A DNA stretch of 64,000 bases from Thermodesulfovibrio thiophilus DSM 17215 (GTDB lineage Bacteria; Nitrospirota; Thermodesulfovibrionia; Thermodesulfovibrionales; Thermodesulfovibrionaceae), in assembly GCF_000423865.1 (NCBI RefSeq), contig NZ_AUIU01000019.1:1-64000 (forward strand), read 5' to 3'. A program made the position numbers and the translations under genes. Positions 35,789 to 43,355 of this stretch are shown here, one piece after another (the stretch's first letter is position 1; every line of letters begins with the position of its first letter). Under the pieces are notes generated by a model that saw nothing but the letters and a program-made list of their open reading frames with translations, made no database searches and had not been told where the DNA came from.

Positions 35789-37249
35789 TTATTCCTTTGG
35801 TAGCATTATGATAAATGTTGTTCCTCTGTCAGCAACACTATCAACACATATACAGCCCTCATGATCTCTTATTAATTCTTGGGTGATAAATAACCCTAAC
35901 CCTGAGCCTTTACTTTCTTTAGTGGTGAAAAAAGGCTCAAATATTTTTGATAAAATTTCTGGAGAAATTCCAGGACCGTTGTCCTGTACCTCAATGATAA
36001 TAAACTCTTTATTAACAGAAAGTTCTCCAACACATTTCCCTTCTTTTTTCAAAAAGAGATGTTTATCAAGCGCTTCTTGGGTGGATGAGTAAACCTTTAT
36101 CTTTATTTCTCCATTATTATCACATGCCTGGATTGCATTTTTTATAAGATTTAAAAGGACCTGCTGAATTTTCTGCTTATCAGCATATATCGAAAGACTA
36201 TTTTCTACTTCAACACTTAAATTCATTTTTGTTGGTAGTTCACCTTTAATAAAAATAATTGTGTCTTTAATTAATGTCTGTGCAGGAATAGTTTCTTTTT
36301 TCAATTCTCTTCTTCTTGAAAAATCAAGCACCGTTTTAATAATATTTTTGGCTCTCTCTGTCTGGGACTCTATTGCCTGAAGAAGCTCTTTTTTATATTG
36401 AGTGTCTGAATCTTCGAGTTCTTCAAGAAGTATCTGACATGACGTTGAAATATTTGATAAAGGATTATTCAATTCATGAGCAATCCCTGACATGAGAGTT
36501 CCTAATGAAGAGAGTTTTTCAGCCTGGATAAGTTGCTTTTGTTTTGCTTCAAGCTCTTTTAAGACCTTATTAAAAGTCTCAACCAGTGAAAGAATTTCTT
36601 TGTCCTTGGATTTAACTTCAATGTAATAGATTTTACCTTCTGCAATTTTTTTCATTTTATTTTCAAGCTCTTTTAATGGTCCAGAGATTAATCTTGTCAG
36701 TCCAAGTCCGAACAAGATGAAAGGAATAATAAAAAATATAATTATCAAAACAATACTATATTTCAAAATATTATTTAGGCTGTCTTTTATTATTTTGTGT
36801 TCTGTAGTTTTAATATTTTCTGCAATATGAGTGAGTATTTTGCCTTGTTCTCTGATTGATTGTTCAAGAGAGGTAACAGATGGAGAACTTATATTTTCTT
36901 TTAACTGAAGCATCAAGGCTTCATAGTTCTGAAGCGTACCCGATAGTTCTTGAATTGCATTTTCTATTTTAAGGCCTTCAAATTTCTGATTTTTGATAAA
37001 ATTTTTAACAGTTTTAATGTATGACAGGTTATCATTATAGTCTACCTCATTTTTATAAAGAAAAAAATTTTTCTCCGTTCTTCTTATTTCCTGAATTGTT
37101 TCAAATAAATTTGAAATATTTCCTTCAAGCTCTATTTTCTGTTTGATTAGCCAGATATCAGACAAAACAATCAGGGATAAACCCACAGTAACAAAGATTC
37201 CAGCAATATAAAAAATCATAATTTTTTGTGCAATACTTTTTGGAAACAT
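35789..37249 (-). CDS. Membrane sensor histidine kinase with helical sensor and HAMP
   Basis: 486 residues. Helices at about 10-30 and 165-187 flank a mostly helical extracytoplasmic domain (EIRRTEKNFFLYKNEVDY), which resembles four-helix-bundle sensors. A HAMP (about 187-240), HisKA with the phospho-His in MSGIAHELNNPLSNISTS (about 260) and a full HATPase (NLIKNAIQA, DNGPGISPEILSKIFEPFF, GSGLGLFIT) follow. One base separates it from the NtrC-type gene, which is its obvious partner. The palindrome TTGCAAAATGCAA lies 23 bases upstream of its start. Confidence 0.93.
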   Translation of the reverse strand: MFPKSIAQKIMIFYIAGIFVTVGLSLIVLSDIWLIKQKIELEGNISNLFETIQEIRRTEKNFFLYKNEVDYNDNLSYIKTVKNFIKNQKFEGLKIENAIQELSGTLQNYEALMLQLKENISSPSVTSLEQSIREQGKILTHIAENIKTTEHKIIKDSLNNILKYSIVLIIIFFIIPFILFGLGLTRLISGPLKELENKMKKIAEGKIYYIEVKSKDKEILSLVETFNKVLKELEAKQKQLIQAEKLSSLGTLMSGIAHELNNPLSNISTSCQILLEELEDSDTQYKKELLQAIESQTERAKNIIKTVLDFSRRRELKKETIPAQTLIKDTIIFIKGELPTKMNLSVEVENSLSIYADKQKIQQVLLNLIKNAIQACDNNGEIKIKVYSSTQEALDKHLFLKKEGKCVGELSVNKEFIIIEVQDNGPGISPEILSKIFEPFFTTKESKGSGLGLFITQELIRDHEGCICVDSVADRGTTFIIMLPKE

Positions 37250-37271
37250 AGTTTAATTTAAAATATATAGA

Positions 37272-37284
37272 TTGCAAAATGCAA
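37272..37284. promoter_or_regulatory. Palindromic enhancer/operator site TTGCAAAATGCAA
   Basis: A 13-base inverted repeat 86 bases upstream of the -24/-12 promoter at 37371, a typical distance for an NtrC-type enhancer. It also sits just upstream of the divergent kinase gene, followed on that strand by TATATATT. Close relatives occur twice at 39660-39693. Confidence 0.65.
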
Positions 37285-37370
37285 CAGAGGGTTTATTTTT
37301 GAAACATTTGATAAACATAAATAAATTTAATCATGCTATTAAATCCATAATAAATAAAATAATCTTATTG

Positions 37371-37387
37371 TGGCATAAAAAATGCTT
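37371..37387 (+). promoter_or_regulatory. Sigma-54-type promoter
   Basis: TGGCAT and ATGCTT place GG and GC exactly 12 bases apart, the -24/-12 geometry. It is followed 46 bases later by the small FAEAGEFDTAR gene. Confidence 0.7.
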
Positions 37388-37432
37388 ATTTTTATGATAA
37401 AATCAAATTTAAAAGTACAGGAGGTTATAATA

Positions 37433-37603
37433 ATGTTTAAAAAAATTATAAAATTTTTAGAAAATATTTTTGTAGCTGCAAGCTTTGCAGAAGCCGGTGA
37501 GTTTGATACGGCAAGAGAAATTTTAGGAAAGAGAAATGGTAACAGGCAACGAAAGATTATAAGGAATACTGAACAGAGAAAAAGGATTCAGATGAGAGCA
37601 TGA
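37433..37603 (+). CDS. 56-residue basic protein with FAEAGEFDTAR motif
   Basis: Start ATG at 37433 with AGGAGG upstream; the longer frame from 37382 would begin inside the promoter. The N-terminal part is amphipathic (MFKKIIKFLENIFVAASFAE), then FAEAGEFDTAREILG, then a strongly basic tail (RNGNRQRKIIRN to IQMRA). The motif looks like a single TPR-like hairpin. It is made from a sigma-54-type promoter and is convergent with the receiver-Lon protease. An adaptor, inhibitor or substrate of that protease is a reasonable guess. No family name is known to me. Confidence 0.75.
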   Translation: MFKKIIKFLENIFVAASFAEAGEFDTAREILGKRNGNRQRKIIRNTEQRKRIQMRA

Positions 37604-37606
37604 AAG

Positions 37607-37625
37607 CAGGGGCTTACAGCCCCTC
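37607..37625. terminator. Short hairpin between convergent genes
   Basis: AGGGGCT (37608-37614) pairs with AGCCCCT (37618-37624) around a 3-base loop. It fills the gap between the small gene and the stop of the Lon-type gene. There is no clear T-run, so termination is only likely. Confidence 0.45.
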
Positions 37626-37641
37626 TGTTGTCATACTAAAA

Positions 37642-39645
37642 TTAAATCAGAATTTTAGAAACAATATCCTCAATTTTTTCCATAAATATAATTTCAAGTC
37701 CCTTTTTAAAATTTTCTGGGAGATTTTCAATATCTGGTTTATTTCTATAAGGAATTATTACTGCCCTTACACCTGCTCTTTTTGCTGCTAAAATTTTTTC
37801 TTTAATGCCTCCCACAGGAAGTATTCTTCCGCTCAGAGTGAGTTCTCCTGTAACTACTACATCTCTTCTTGCAGGCTTATTTGTAAATAAAGAAATTAGA
37901 GCCATTGCTATTGTTACGCCTGCTGAAGGTCCATCTTTTGGTATAGCTCCCTGAGGAACATGGATGTGTATATCGTGATCTTCAAAAGCATCTTCTGAGA
38001 TGTTCAACACAGAAGCATTACTTTTAATATAGCTTAAAGCAGCCTGAGCAGATTCTCGCATAATATTTCCAAGTGAACCTGTAAGAATAAGCTCTCGTTT
38101 CCCCTTCATCTTAGCTGCTTCTACAAATATAATATCTCCACCGGTTTCTGTCCACACAACTCCTGTTACAACCCCTACCCTGTTTTTGACATCTGTAACT
38201 TCAAAATAGTATCTTCTCGGACCAAGATATTGCTCTACTAATTCCGGCGTTACCTTCACTGAGCTTTTTGGTTTCTTTCCTTTGACAACTTCAGTGGCTA
38301 ATTTTCTGCATATTGTTGCTATCATCCTCTCAAGATTTCTTATTCCAGCCTCTCTTGTATATTCCTGAATAATTTTTAAAATAGCTTCCCTGGTAAACTC
38401 TGGAGGAAATTCTGTAAGTCCCTGTTCAGCTGTCTGTTTAGGAATCAGATGCTTTAATGCGATGTTTTCTTTTTCCTCTTCTGTATATCCTGAAAATTCT
38501 ATAACCTCCATTCTATCCAATAGGGCAGGTTGGATATTATCAGGTATATTAGCTGTTACTATAAACATAACTCCAGAAAGGTCAAAAGGAACATCAAGAT
38601 AATGGTCAATAAAAGCACAATTCTGTTCTGGATCAAGTGCTTCAAGCAATGCAGAGGCAGGATCTCCTTTAAAATCCTGACATATTTTATCTATTTCATC
38701 AAGCATTAAAACAGGATTGGCCACAGCAGTTCTGCGAATTTCTTCTATTATTCTACCTGGCTTTGCACCAGCATAGGTTCGTCTGTGTCCTCTTATCTCT
38801 GCTTCATCTTTAATCCCTCCAAGAGAGATTCTTGCAAACTTTCGTCCTAAAGCATCTGCTATGGATTTTCCTAAAGATGTTTTTCCTGTTCCCGGTGGTC
38901 CAGCAAAACACAAAATTGAACCCCTGGTTGAAATAGTTGAAAGTCTGTGCTGAAGTGCCTGTTTAATTGAAAGTTTTACTTCTTCTATTTTAAATGGCTT
39001 TGCAATATAATGACATGCTCCTCTCTTAATTGCCTCAACAGCGCTATCCACTGCAGCATAGGCTGTTATCATCATTACCTTAGTATTTGGATATTTTGCT
39101 TTGATTTTCTCCAATACAGCAAATCCATCAAGGCCTTGCATTTTGACATCCGTCAGCACTATTTCAAATTCCTGGTCATCAAGAAGTTTAAAAGCTTCTG
39201 TTCCATTCTGCGCAGTAACTACTTCATAGTTTTCTTTTTTTAATACATGTTCTAGATTTTTTCTTGCTATTTCTTCATCATCAACAATTAAAATTCTTGG
39301 ATTTCTGTTTGAAGATAGAATTTTTACAGCAAGATGTTCAAGAATCCTGTTTTTTACTCCATAAAGACCATAATGTCTTTCATTTAAAATTCTTTCTGCT
39401 CGTTCAAGATCAAGATTATCAGATGTCTTTTTATTCCATGGCAGGCTTGTAAGATACTCAATATATGTCAATGTAATTGTATACTCTGCTGCTGAAGAAT
39501 TCATCTTTGAAAGTAAATCGAGTTCTTTTAAAGCAATATCTTTTACCTGAGCTGGCATTTCAGAGTGAGAAATTTTATTTTTGAGTTCTTCAACTATAGT
39601 TGTTTGATTTTCGTCATTTTGATTATTTTTTTTAAAAAATCCCAT
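37642..39645 (-). CDS. Lon-type ATP-dependent protease with inserted receiver domain
   Basis: 667 residues. Residues 1-110 are the helical part that precedes the Lon AAA+ domain (YIEYLTSLPWNKKTSDN, RILNERHYGLYGVKNRILEH). A complete CheY-like receiver is inserted at about 117-235 (RILIVDDEEIARKNLEHV, acceptor Asp in EIVLTDVKMQGLDG, Lys in YIAKPFKIEE). The AAA+ core then resumes (CFAGPPGTGKTSLG) and the Ser-Lys protease follows (GPSAGVTIAMAL with catalytic Ser, Lys in GIKEKILAAKRAG). The large N-terminal substrate domain of Lon is missing. Phosphorylation probably gates proteolysis. Confidence 0.92.
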   Translation of the reverse strand: MGFFKKNNQNDENQTTIVEELKNKISHSEMPAQVKDIALKELDLLSKMNSSAAEYTITLTYIEYLTSLPWNKKTSDNLDLERAERILNERHYGLYGVKNRILEHLAVKILSSNRNPRILIVDDEEIARKNLEHVLKKENYEVVTAQNGTEAFKLLDDQEFEIVLTDVKMQGLDGFAVLEKIKAKYPNTKVMMITAYAAVDSAVEAIKRGACHYIAKPFKIEEVKLSIKQALQHRLSTISTRGSILCFAGPPGTGKTSLGKSIADALGRKFARISLGGIKDEAEIRGHRRTYAGAKPGRIIEEIRRTAVANPVLMLDEIDKICQDFKGDPASALLEALDPEQNCAFIDHYLDVPFDLSGVMFIVTANIPDNIQPALLDRMEVIEFSGYTEEEKENIALKHLIPKQTAEQGLTEFPPEFTREAILKIIQEYTREAGIRNLERMIATICRKLATEVVKGKKPKSSVKVTPELVEQYLGPRRYYFEVTDVKNRVGVVTGVVWTETGGDIIFVEAAKMKGKRELILTGSLGNIMRESAQAALSYIKSNASVLNISEDAFEDHDIHIHVPQGAIPKDGPSAGVTIAMALISLFTNKPARRDVVVTGELTLSGRILPVGGIKEKILAAKRAGVRAVIIPYRNKPDIENLPENFKKGLEIIFMEKIEDIVSKILI
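39225..39261. repeat. 37-base identity with 35709-35745
   Basis: Receiver part of the Lon-receiver gene, identical to the NtrC-type gene over 37 bases. See the entry at 35709. Confidence 0.85.
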
Positions 39646-39659
39646 CTTTGTTTCCTTTA

Positions 39660-39693
39660 TTGCATTTTACAAATATAGCGATGCAATTTGCAA
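39660..39693. promoter_or_regulatory. Two copies of the TTGCAAAATGCAA-type site
   Basis: TTGCATTTTACAA at 39660-39672 and ATGCAATTTGCAA at 39681-39693 each match the palindrome at 37272 with one or two changes. They lie 65-100 bases upstream of the -24/-12 promoter at 39758 and directly upstream of the divergent Lon-receiver gene (start 39645). A TATATT on the minus strand lies between them, so binding could repress that gene. Confidence 0.65.
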
Positions 39694-39757
39694 CATAAAA
39701 AATTCTGATTTGATAAAAAATAGCAATAAAATCAAGGAATTCAAATAATAAATTTTC

Positions 39758-39773
39758 TGGCACATGAATTGTT
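39758..39773 (+). promoter_or_regulatory. Sigma-54-type promoter
   Basis: TGGCACATGAATTGTT: a perfect -24 half (TGGCAC) and TTGTT at -12, in correct spacing. It precedes the FAEAGEFET gene by 22 bases. The -12 base C is replaced by T. Confidence 0.65.
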
Positions 39774-39795
39774 CTTTAAAAAGAAGGAGGAATTG

Positions 39796-40227
39796 ATGTC
39801 AGGTATAAAAAATTTAATAAGCAAATTTGATAAATACATGTCTGCAATTACTTTTGCTGAAGCAGGCGAATTTGAGACTGTCCAGCAGATTATAAGGAAA
39901 AAGCCTGTTATTGCAGTAGTTCTCTCATGTCTGGAAGAAGATGAATATTCAATAAAGTATGCTTTGAACTTAACAAAAAGAATGAATGGCATATTGAAAA
40001 TCTTAAGCAAAGAAAAATGTTCAAAAAATTCATTCAAAGTTTTAAAGAATAGTGAATTAAATCCTGAGACTTTAGAGTTTAAAAGTTTTTCAGATGTTAG
40101 AATCAAAAGCTTTTTGGAAGATTCTACCATCATCGTTGTTGGTGATAAAAATGCTTTGCAGGAATTAAATTTCCCGGATGTCTCGATAGTTTTCGTTCAA
40201 CCAAATAAAAATTTAGCAGGAGGGTAA
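39796..40227 (+). CDS. FAEAGEFET-motif protein with Usp-like C-terminal part
   Basis: 143 residues from ATG 39796, with GGAGG upstream; the frame upstream of it lies within the promoter. Residues 12-35 hold YMSAITFAEAGEFETVQQII, the motif shared with the proteins at 31.3 and 37.4 kb. The rest alternates strands and helices like a shortened Usp domain (IAVVLSCLEEDEYSIKYALN, TIIVVGDKNAL), without the Usp nucleotide loop. It heads the operon with the small membrane protein and the second TauE. Function unknown; a stress-linked regulator of export is inferred. Confidence 0.8.
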   Translation: MSGIKNLISKFDKYMSAITFAEAGEFETVQQIIRKKPVIAVVLSCLEEDEYSIKYALNLTKRMNGILKILSKEKCSKNSFKVLKNSELNPETLEFKSFSDVRIKSFLEDSTIIVVGDKNALQELNFPDVSIVFVQPNKNLAGG

Positions 40228-40228
40228 A

Positions 40229-40525
40229 ATGGTAAAAAAGAAAAAAATATTATTTAAGCTGCTATTTTATGGAGCAGTTACAGTGAGTTTATATGCTGGT
40301 TTATTTTTAAATGAGCAAGCTATAAAATCACTTTGTATAAGAGGAGGAGTATATGCTTTGTTTCCAATTGTCACAGCTCTGATTTTTTGTTTTGCTCATG
40401 GCAACTTTACAAACTATTTCTGGCAGAGTCTGGGTGTTGAAGCAAAGAAAAAAAGAATGGATATAACTGTTCAGGACAGAACTGTTGATAGAAGAAAAGA
40501 AATTAGAACTCAGTTACGTGCATAA
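40229..40525 (+). CDS. Small membrane protein upstream of TauE
   Basis: 98 residues with helices at about 10-27 and 37-55, then a cytoplasmic tail rich in charge (AKKKRMDITVQDRTVDRRKE) ending in QLRA. AGGAGG precedes the ATG one base after the previous stop. It lies 17 bases before the TauE-type exporter and may help its assembly or regulation. I know no named family. Confidence 0.7.
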   Translation: MVKKKKILFKLLFYGAVTVSLYAGLFLNEQAIKSLCIRGGVYALFPIVTALIFCFAHGNFTNYFWQSLGVEAKKKRMDITVQDRTVDRRKEIRTQLRA

Positions 40526-40542
40526 ATAAAAGGGAGGCTAAG

Positions 40543-41634
40543 ATGATCGATCTTACAACAAATTTTATTGATTTAAATTTAATGAATGTAATGTATTTAT
40601 TCTTTGTTGGCCTTATAGGTGGACTAGTAAGCGGATTTATAGGTTCAGGAGGAGCATTTGTTCTTACACCTGGGATGATGAGCATAGGTGTGCCAGGCCT
40701 TGTTTCAGTTGCAACAAATATGTGTCACAAGTTCCCTAAAGCTCTGGTAGGAGCAGTAAAAAGAGCTAAATTTGGTCAGGTTGATGTTAAATTAGGTTTA
40801 GTTATGGGTGCTTCAGCAGAAGTAGGAGTTTTAGTTGGAGCACACATTCAGGAATATATTAAGAAAACATTTGGTGATGCTGGCTCAAATCTATATGTAA
40901 GCGCAGCTTTTGTTATTGTTTTGAGCATTGTTGGTACTTATGTACTATTCGATGCGATAAAAACCAAAAATAACAACAAAACAAATAAAGCAGAAGAAAT
41001 TACAAAAATTGCAAAATGGGTTCGCTCGGTTAATATCCCTGGAACAATGGTTTATTTTAAAAGCCTCGGTGGAAAGGTTTCTTTCCTTTTTACAATTCCT
41101 CTTGGTTTTGCCACCGGAATTCTGGCATCTACCATAGCAGTTGGTGGTTTTATTGGTGTTCCTGGATTAATGTATGTGCTTGGTGCACCTGCAATAATGG
41201 CATCAGCAACTGAACTTGTTATTGCATTTGTTATGGGATTACTGGGCTCTTTAAAATATGCAATGGGTGGTTTTGTAGATATAAGACTTGCGATGATAAT
41301 TTTAGCAGGTTCTCTTTTCGGGGTTCAGCTTGGTGCCATAGGAACAACTTATGTCAAAGATTACATGATAAAAATTGTAATGGGTGTAATAATGTTAATA
41401 GTGCTTGTTAGTAGAGGGTTGATGGTTCCTGTTTACATGGGACAACTCGGTTTAATCTCTCCATTACCAGACAATACTGTTACTATGCTTAAAACCATAA
41501 GCTTTATTACCATGGTGGCAGCCCTTTTGATAGGCGCTTTAATCATCTGTGCTGCTTTAATTAAGGGGATGAGGGCTGAAAGAAAACTGAACAAACTTGC
41601 TGAATTTGAAGTTTCAACAACAGCATTAAAATAA
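40543..41634 (+). CDS. TauE/SafE-family exporter (second copy)
   Basis: 363 residues, about eight to nine helices. Repeats: GLIGGLVSGFIGSGGAFVLT (about 22) and GFATGILASTIAVGGFIGVP (about 188). A conserved N-terminal segment, ATNMCHKFPKALVGAVKRAK, carries a Cys and a His. A cytoplasmic loop near 150-165 is rich in Asn and Lys. The family exports sulfite or organosulfur compounds. Expression from the sigma-54-type promoter at 39758 would place it under the two-component system next door. Confidence 0.88.
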   Translation: MIDLTTNFIDLNLMNVMYLFFVGLIGGLVSGFIGSGGAFVLTPGMMSIGVPGLVSVATNMCHKFPKALVGAVKRAKFGQVDVKLGLVMGASAEVGVLVGAHIQEYIKKTFGDAGSNLYVSAAFVIVLSIVGTYVLFDAIKTKNNNKTNKAEEITKIAKWVRSVNIPGTMVYFKSLGGKVSFLFTIPLGFATGILASTIAVGGFIGVPGLMYVLGAPAIMASATELVIAFVMGLLGSLKYAMGGFVDIRLAMIILAGSLFGVQLGAIGTTYVKDYMIKIVMGVIMLIVLVSRGLMVPVYMGQLGLISPLPDNTVTMLKTISFITMVAALLIGALIICAALIKGMRAERKLNKLAEFEVSTTALK

Positions 41635-41696
41635 TTTTTAACTTTCAGTGTCATATCTCTTGGATTTCAAGATTAAATTTATAGGAGAGGTTTACA

Positions 41697-42551
41697 ATGA
41701 CTGTTTATAATAAAATTTTAATATGCATTGATGGTTCACAAGAAAGTTTGCATGCCTTTGAAGAGGCTATCAAGTTTGCGCAGGATAAAAAGCTTGACGT
41801 TTTTGTTTTATCAGTTGCTCCGCCATATAGTGGTGATTTAGGGCTTATCGGAATAGGCCTGTCGTTACAGGAACTTAATAAAGCATATCAACAAGCTCTT
41901 GATGTGGCAAAAAATATTGCTGAAAGATATAAAATCTATGTTCAGCCTTTATACGAAGAGGGTGAACCTTATGAAAAAATAGTAGATATAAGTGAAGAAT
42001 TGTCAGTAGATTTGATTGTGATGGGGAAAAAAGGGCTCAGTGCTGTGGAACAAATTTTAATAGGAAGTGTTACAGAAAGAGTAATAGGCTACAGCAAAGT
42101 TGATGTTTTAGTCGTTCCAAAATTCTCCTCAATAAAATGGAACAGCATTGTTGTGGCAACTGATGGCTCGAAAGACAGTAAGATTGCCTGTGAGAGAGCT
42201 TTGCAGATAGCGAAGCAGTATAGCTGCCAGAAGGTTAGCATTGTGTCAATTCCCGAAGTTGCGTCAGAAGTTTTTGCCATAAAACCAGAAATTTTTGATA
42301 CGCATTTGAATAAAATCAAGCAGCATTTAACTTATTGGGAGGAAAAATTTTCAAAAGAAAGTATTCAAACAAAAATTTTCATACAGGAGGGGAAACCTTA
42401 TAAACAGATTCTAGAAATAGCCAGTAATACACAATCTGATATCATCATTACAGGTTCTCATGGAAGAACAGGGCTACGCAGGCTTCTCATGGGAAGTACG
42501 TGTCAGAGAGTAATGGGACTTTCAAAAATTCCCATTTTAGTGATTAAATAA
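41697..42551 (+). CDS. Tandem universal stress protein
   Basis: 284 residues in two Usp domains: 1-140 (KILICIDGSQESLHAFEEA to GKKGLSAVEQILIGSVTERV) and about 150-284 (SIVVATDGSKDSKIACERA to GSHGRTGLRRLLMGSTCQRV). Both ATP-type loops are present. It follows the second TauE gene by 62 bases with GGAGAGG ahead of the ATG, and probably belongs to the same operon. Confidence 0.9.
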   Translation: MTVYNKILICIDGSQESLHAFEEAIKFAQDKKLDVFVLSVAPPYSGDLGLIGIGLSLQELNKAYQQALDVAKNIAERYKIYVQPLYEEGEPYEKIVDISEELSVDLIVMGKKGLSAVEQILIGSVTERVIGYSKVDVLVVPKFSSIKWNSIVVATDGSKDSKIACERALQIAKQYSCQKVSIVSIPEVASEVFAIKPEIFDTHLNKIKQHLTYWEEKFSKESIQTKIFIQEGKPYKQILEIASNTQSDIIITGSHGRTGLRRLLMGSTCQRVMGLSKIPILVIK

Positions 42552-42557
42552 AATTAA

Positions 42558-43148
42558 ATGAATCTTTATTTATCTGGATGGGCTGGATTTAAAGAAGTTT
42601 TAGAAGATGTGCCAGAGAATTGGAAATTTTTAATTCCATTTGTTGATTTTGATGAACATGGAATTATCAAGTTTCTAGAAGACAAATCTGGCCAGACTGT
42701 CATGGGATGGTCAACAGGTGGACATATTATTCTTAAAAATTTTCATTTTTTTTCTGAAAGGTTTAAGCTAATAGTCATTATTTCAGGATTTAATAAGTTT
42801 ACGGATTATGTTAATCCAAAAGTTATAAAAAGAATGATTAATAAAATGGAATTAGAGTCTGATAGTGTTGTCAGAGACTTTCTAATAAAAGCAGGATGTA
42901 AACCTATTTTACCTAAAAATTTAGACAAACATGCGCTTATTGAAGGACTGAAGTTTCTTTTAACATCTGATTTCTCACATTCTAATACTTATCCTGGCAA
43001 GAAGCATAAGTTAGTTTTAATTCACGGAAGCATGGACAAAATTTTACCATCTCAAGCATTATACGATTTACAAAGATTATATCCCTACGCTGAAATATAT
43101 CTTAAAAAAAGCAGTCATCGGATTCCTTTTTCTGACTGTATCAGTTAA
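42558..43148 (+). CDS. Alpha/beta-hydrolase-fold protein, BioG/BioH-like
   Basis: 196 residues. YLSGWAGFKEVLEDVP at the N-terminus, the nucleophile elbow GWSTGGHIIL (Ser at about 53), an Asp in HGSMDKILPSQ (about 158) and a His in KSSHRIPFSD (about 185) form a complete triad in order. Small size and the GW start recall the pimeloyl-ester esterases of biotin synthesis (BioG/BioH). Its location after Usp and TauE genes gives no biotin context, so the substrate is open. Confidence 0.7.
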   Translation: MNLYLSGWAGFKEVLEDVPENWKFLIPFVDFDEHGIIKFLEDKSGQTVMGWSTGGHIILKNFHFFSERFKLIVIISGFNKFTDYVNPKVIKRMINKMELESDSVVRDFLIKAGCKPILPKNLDKHALIEGLKFLLTSDFSHSNTYPGKKHKLVLIHGSMDKILPSQALYDLQRLYPYAEIYLKKSSHRIPFSDCIS

Positions 43149-43332
43149 TACACTAATTTTTTCTACTCATTATACTGATGAAAACATATGCAAGCGCTAA
43201 TTGTACAAAACTGGATGGTATTCACTGTCAAAATTTTCATACAAGCGATCATACTTATTGAGAGCTAAATTTTAAAAATACATACTCTCCTGAGTAAGAA
43301 ATTTATTTAAACTCTGATTAGTTTTAACATTG

Positions 43333-43355
43333 CTGTAACATAACTTATGTATAAT
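43333..43355 (+). promoter_or_regulatory. Possible Pho-box-type promoter of pst operon
   Basis: CTGTAAC and CTTATGT, spaced 11 bases apart (43333 and 43344), loosely fit the PhoB direct repeat. TATAAT follows at 43350. The match is partial, so PhoB control is only suggested, mainly by the genes downstream. Confidence 0.3.

Noticed and set aside
43201-43260. Second Pho box (CTGTCAAAATTTTCAT near 43225)
   Set aside because: Only one half matches the direct-repeat pattern and it is too far from the likely -10 element at 43350.
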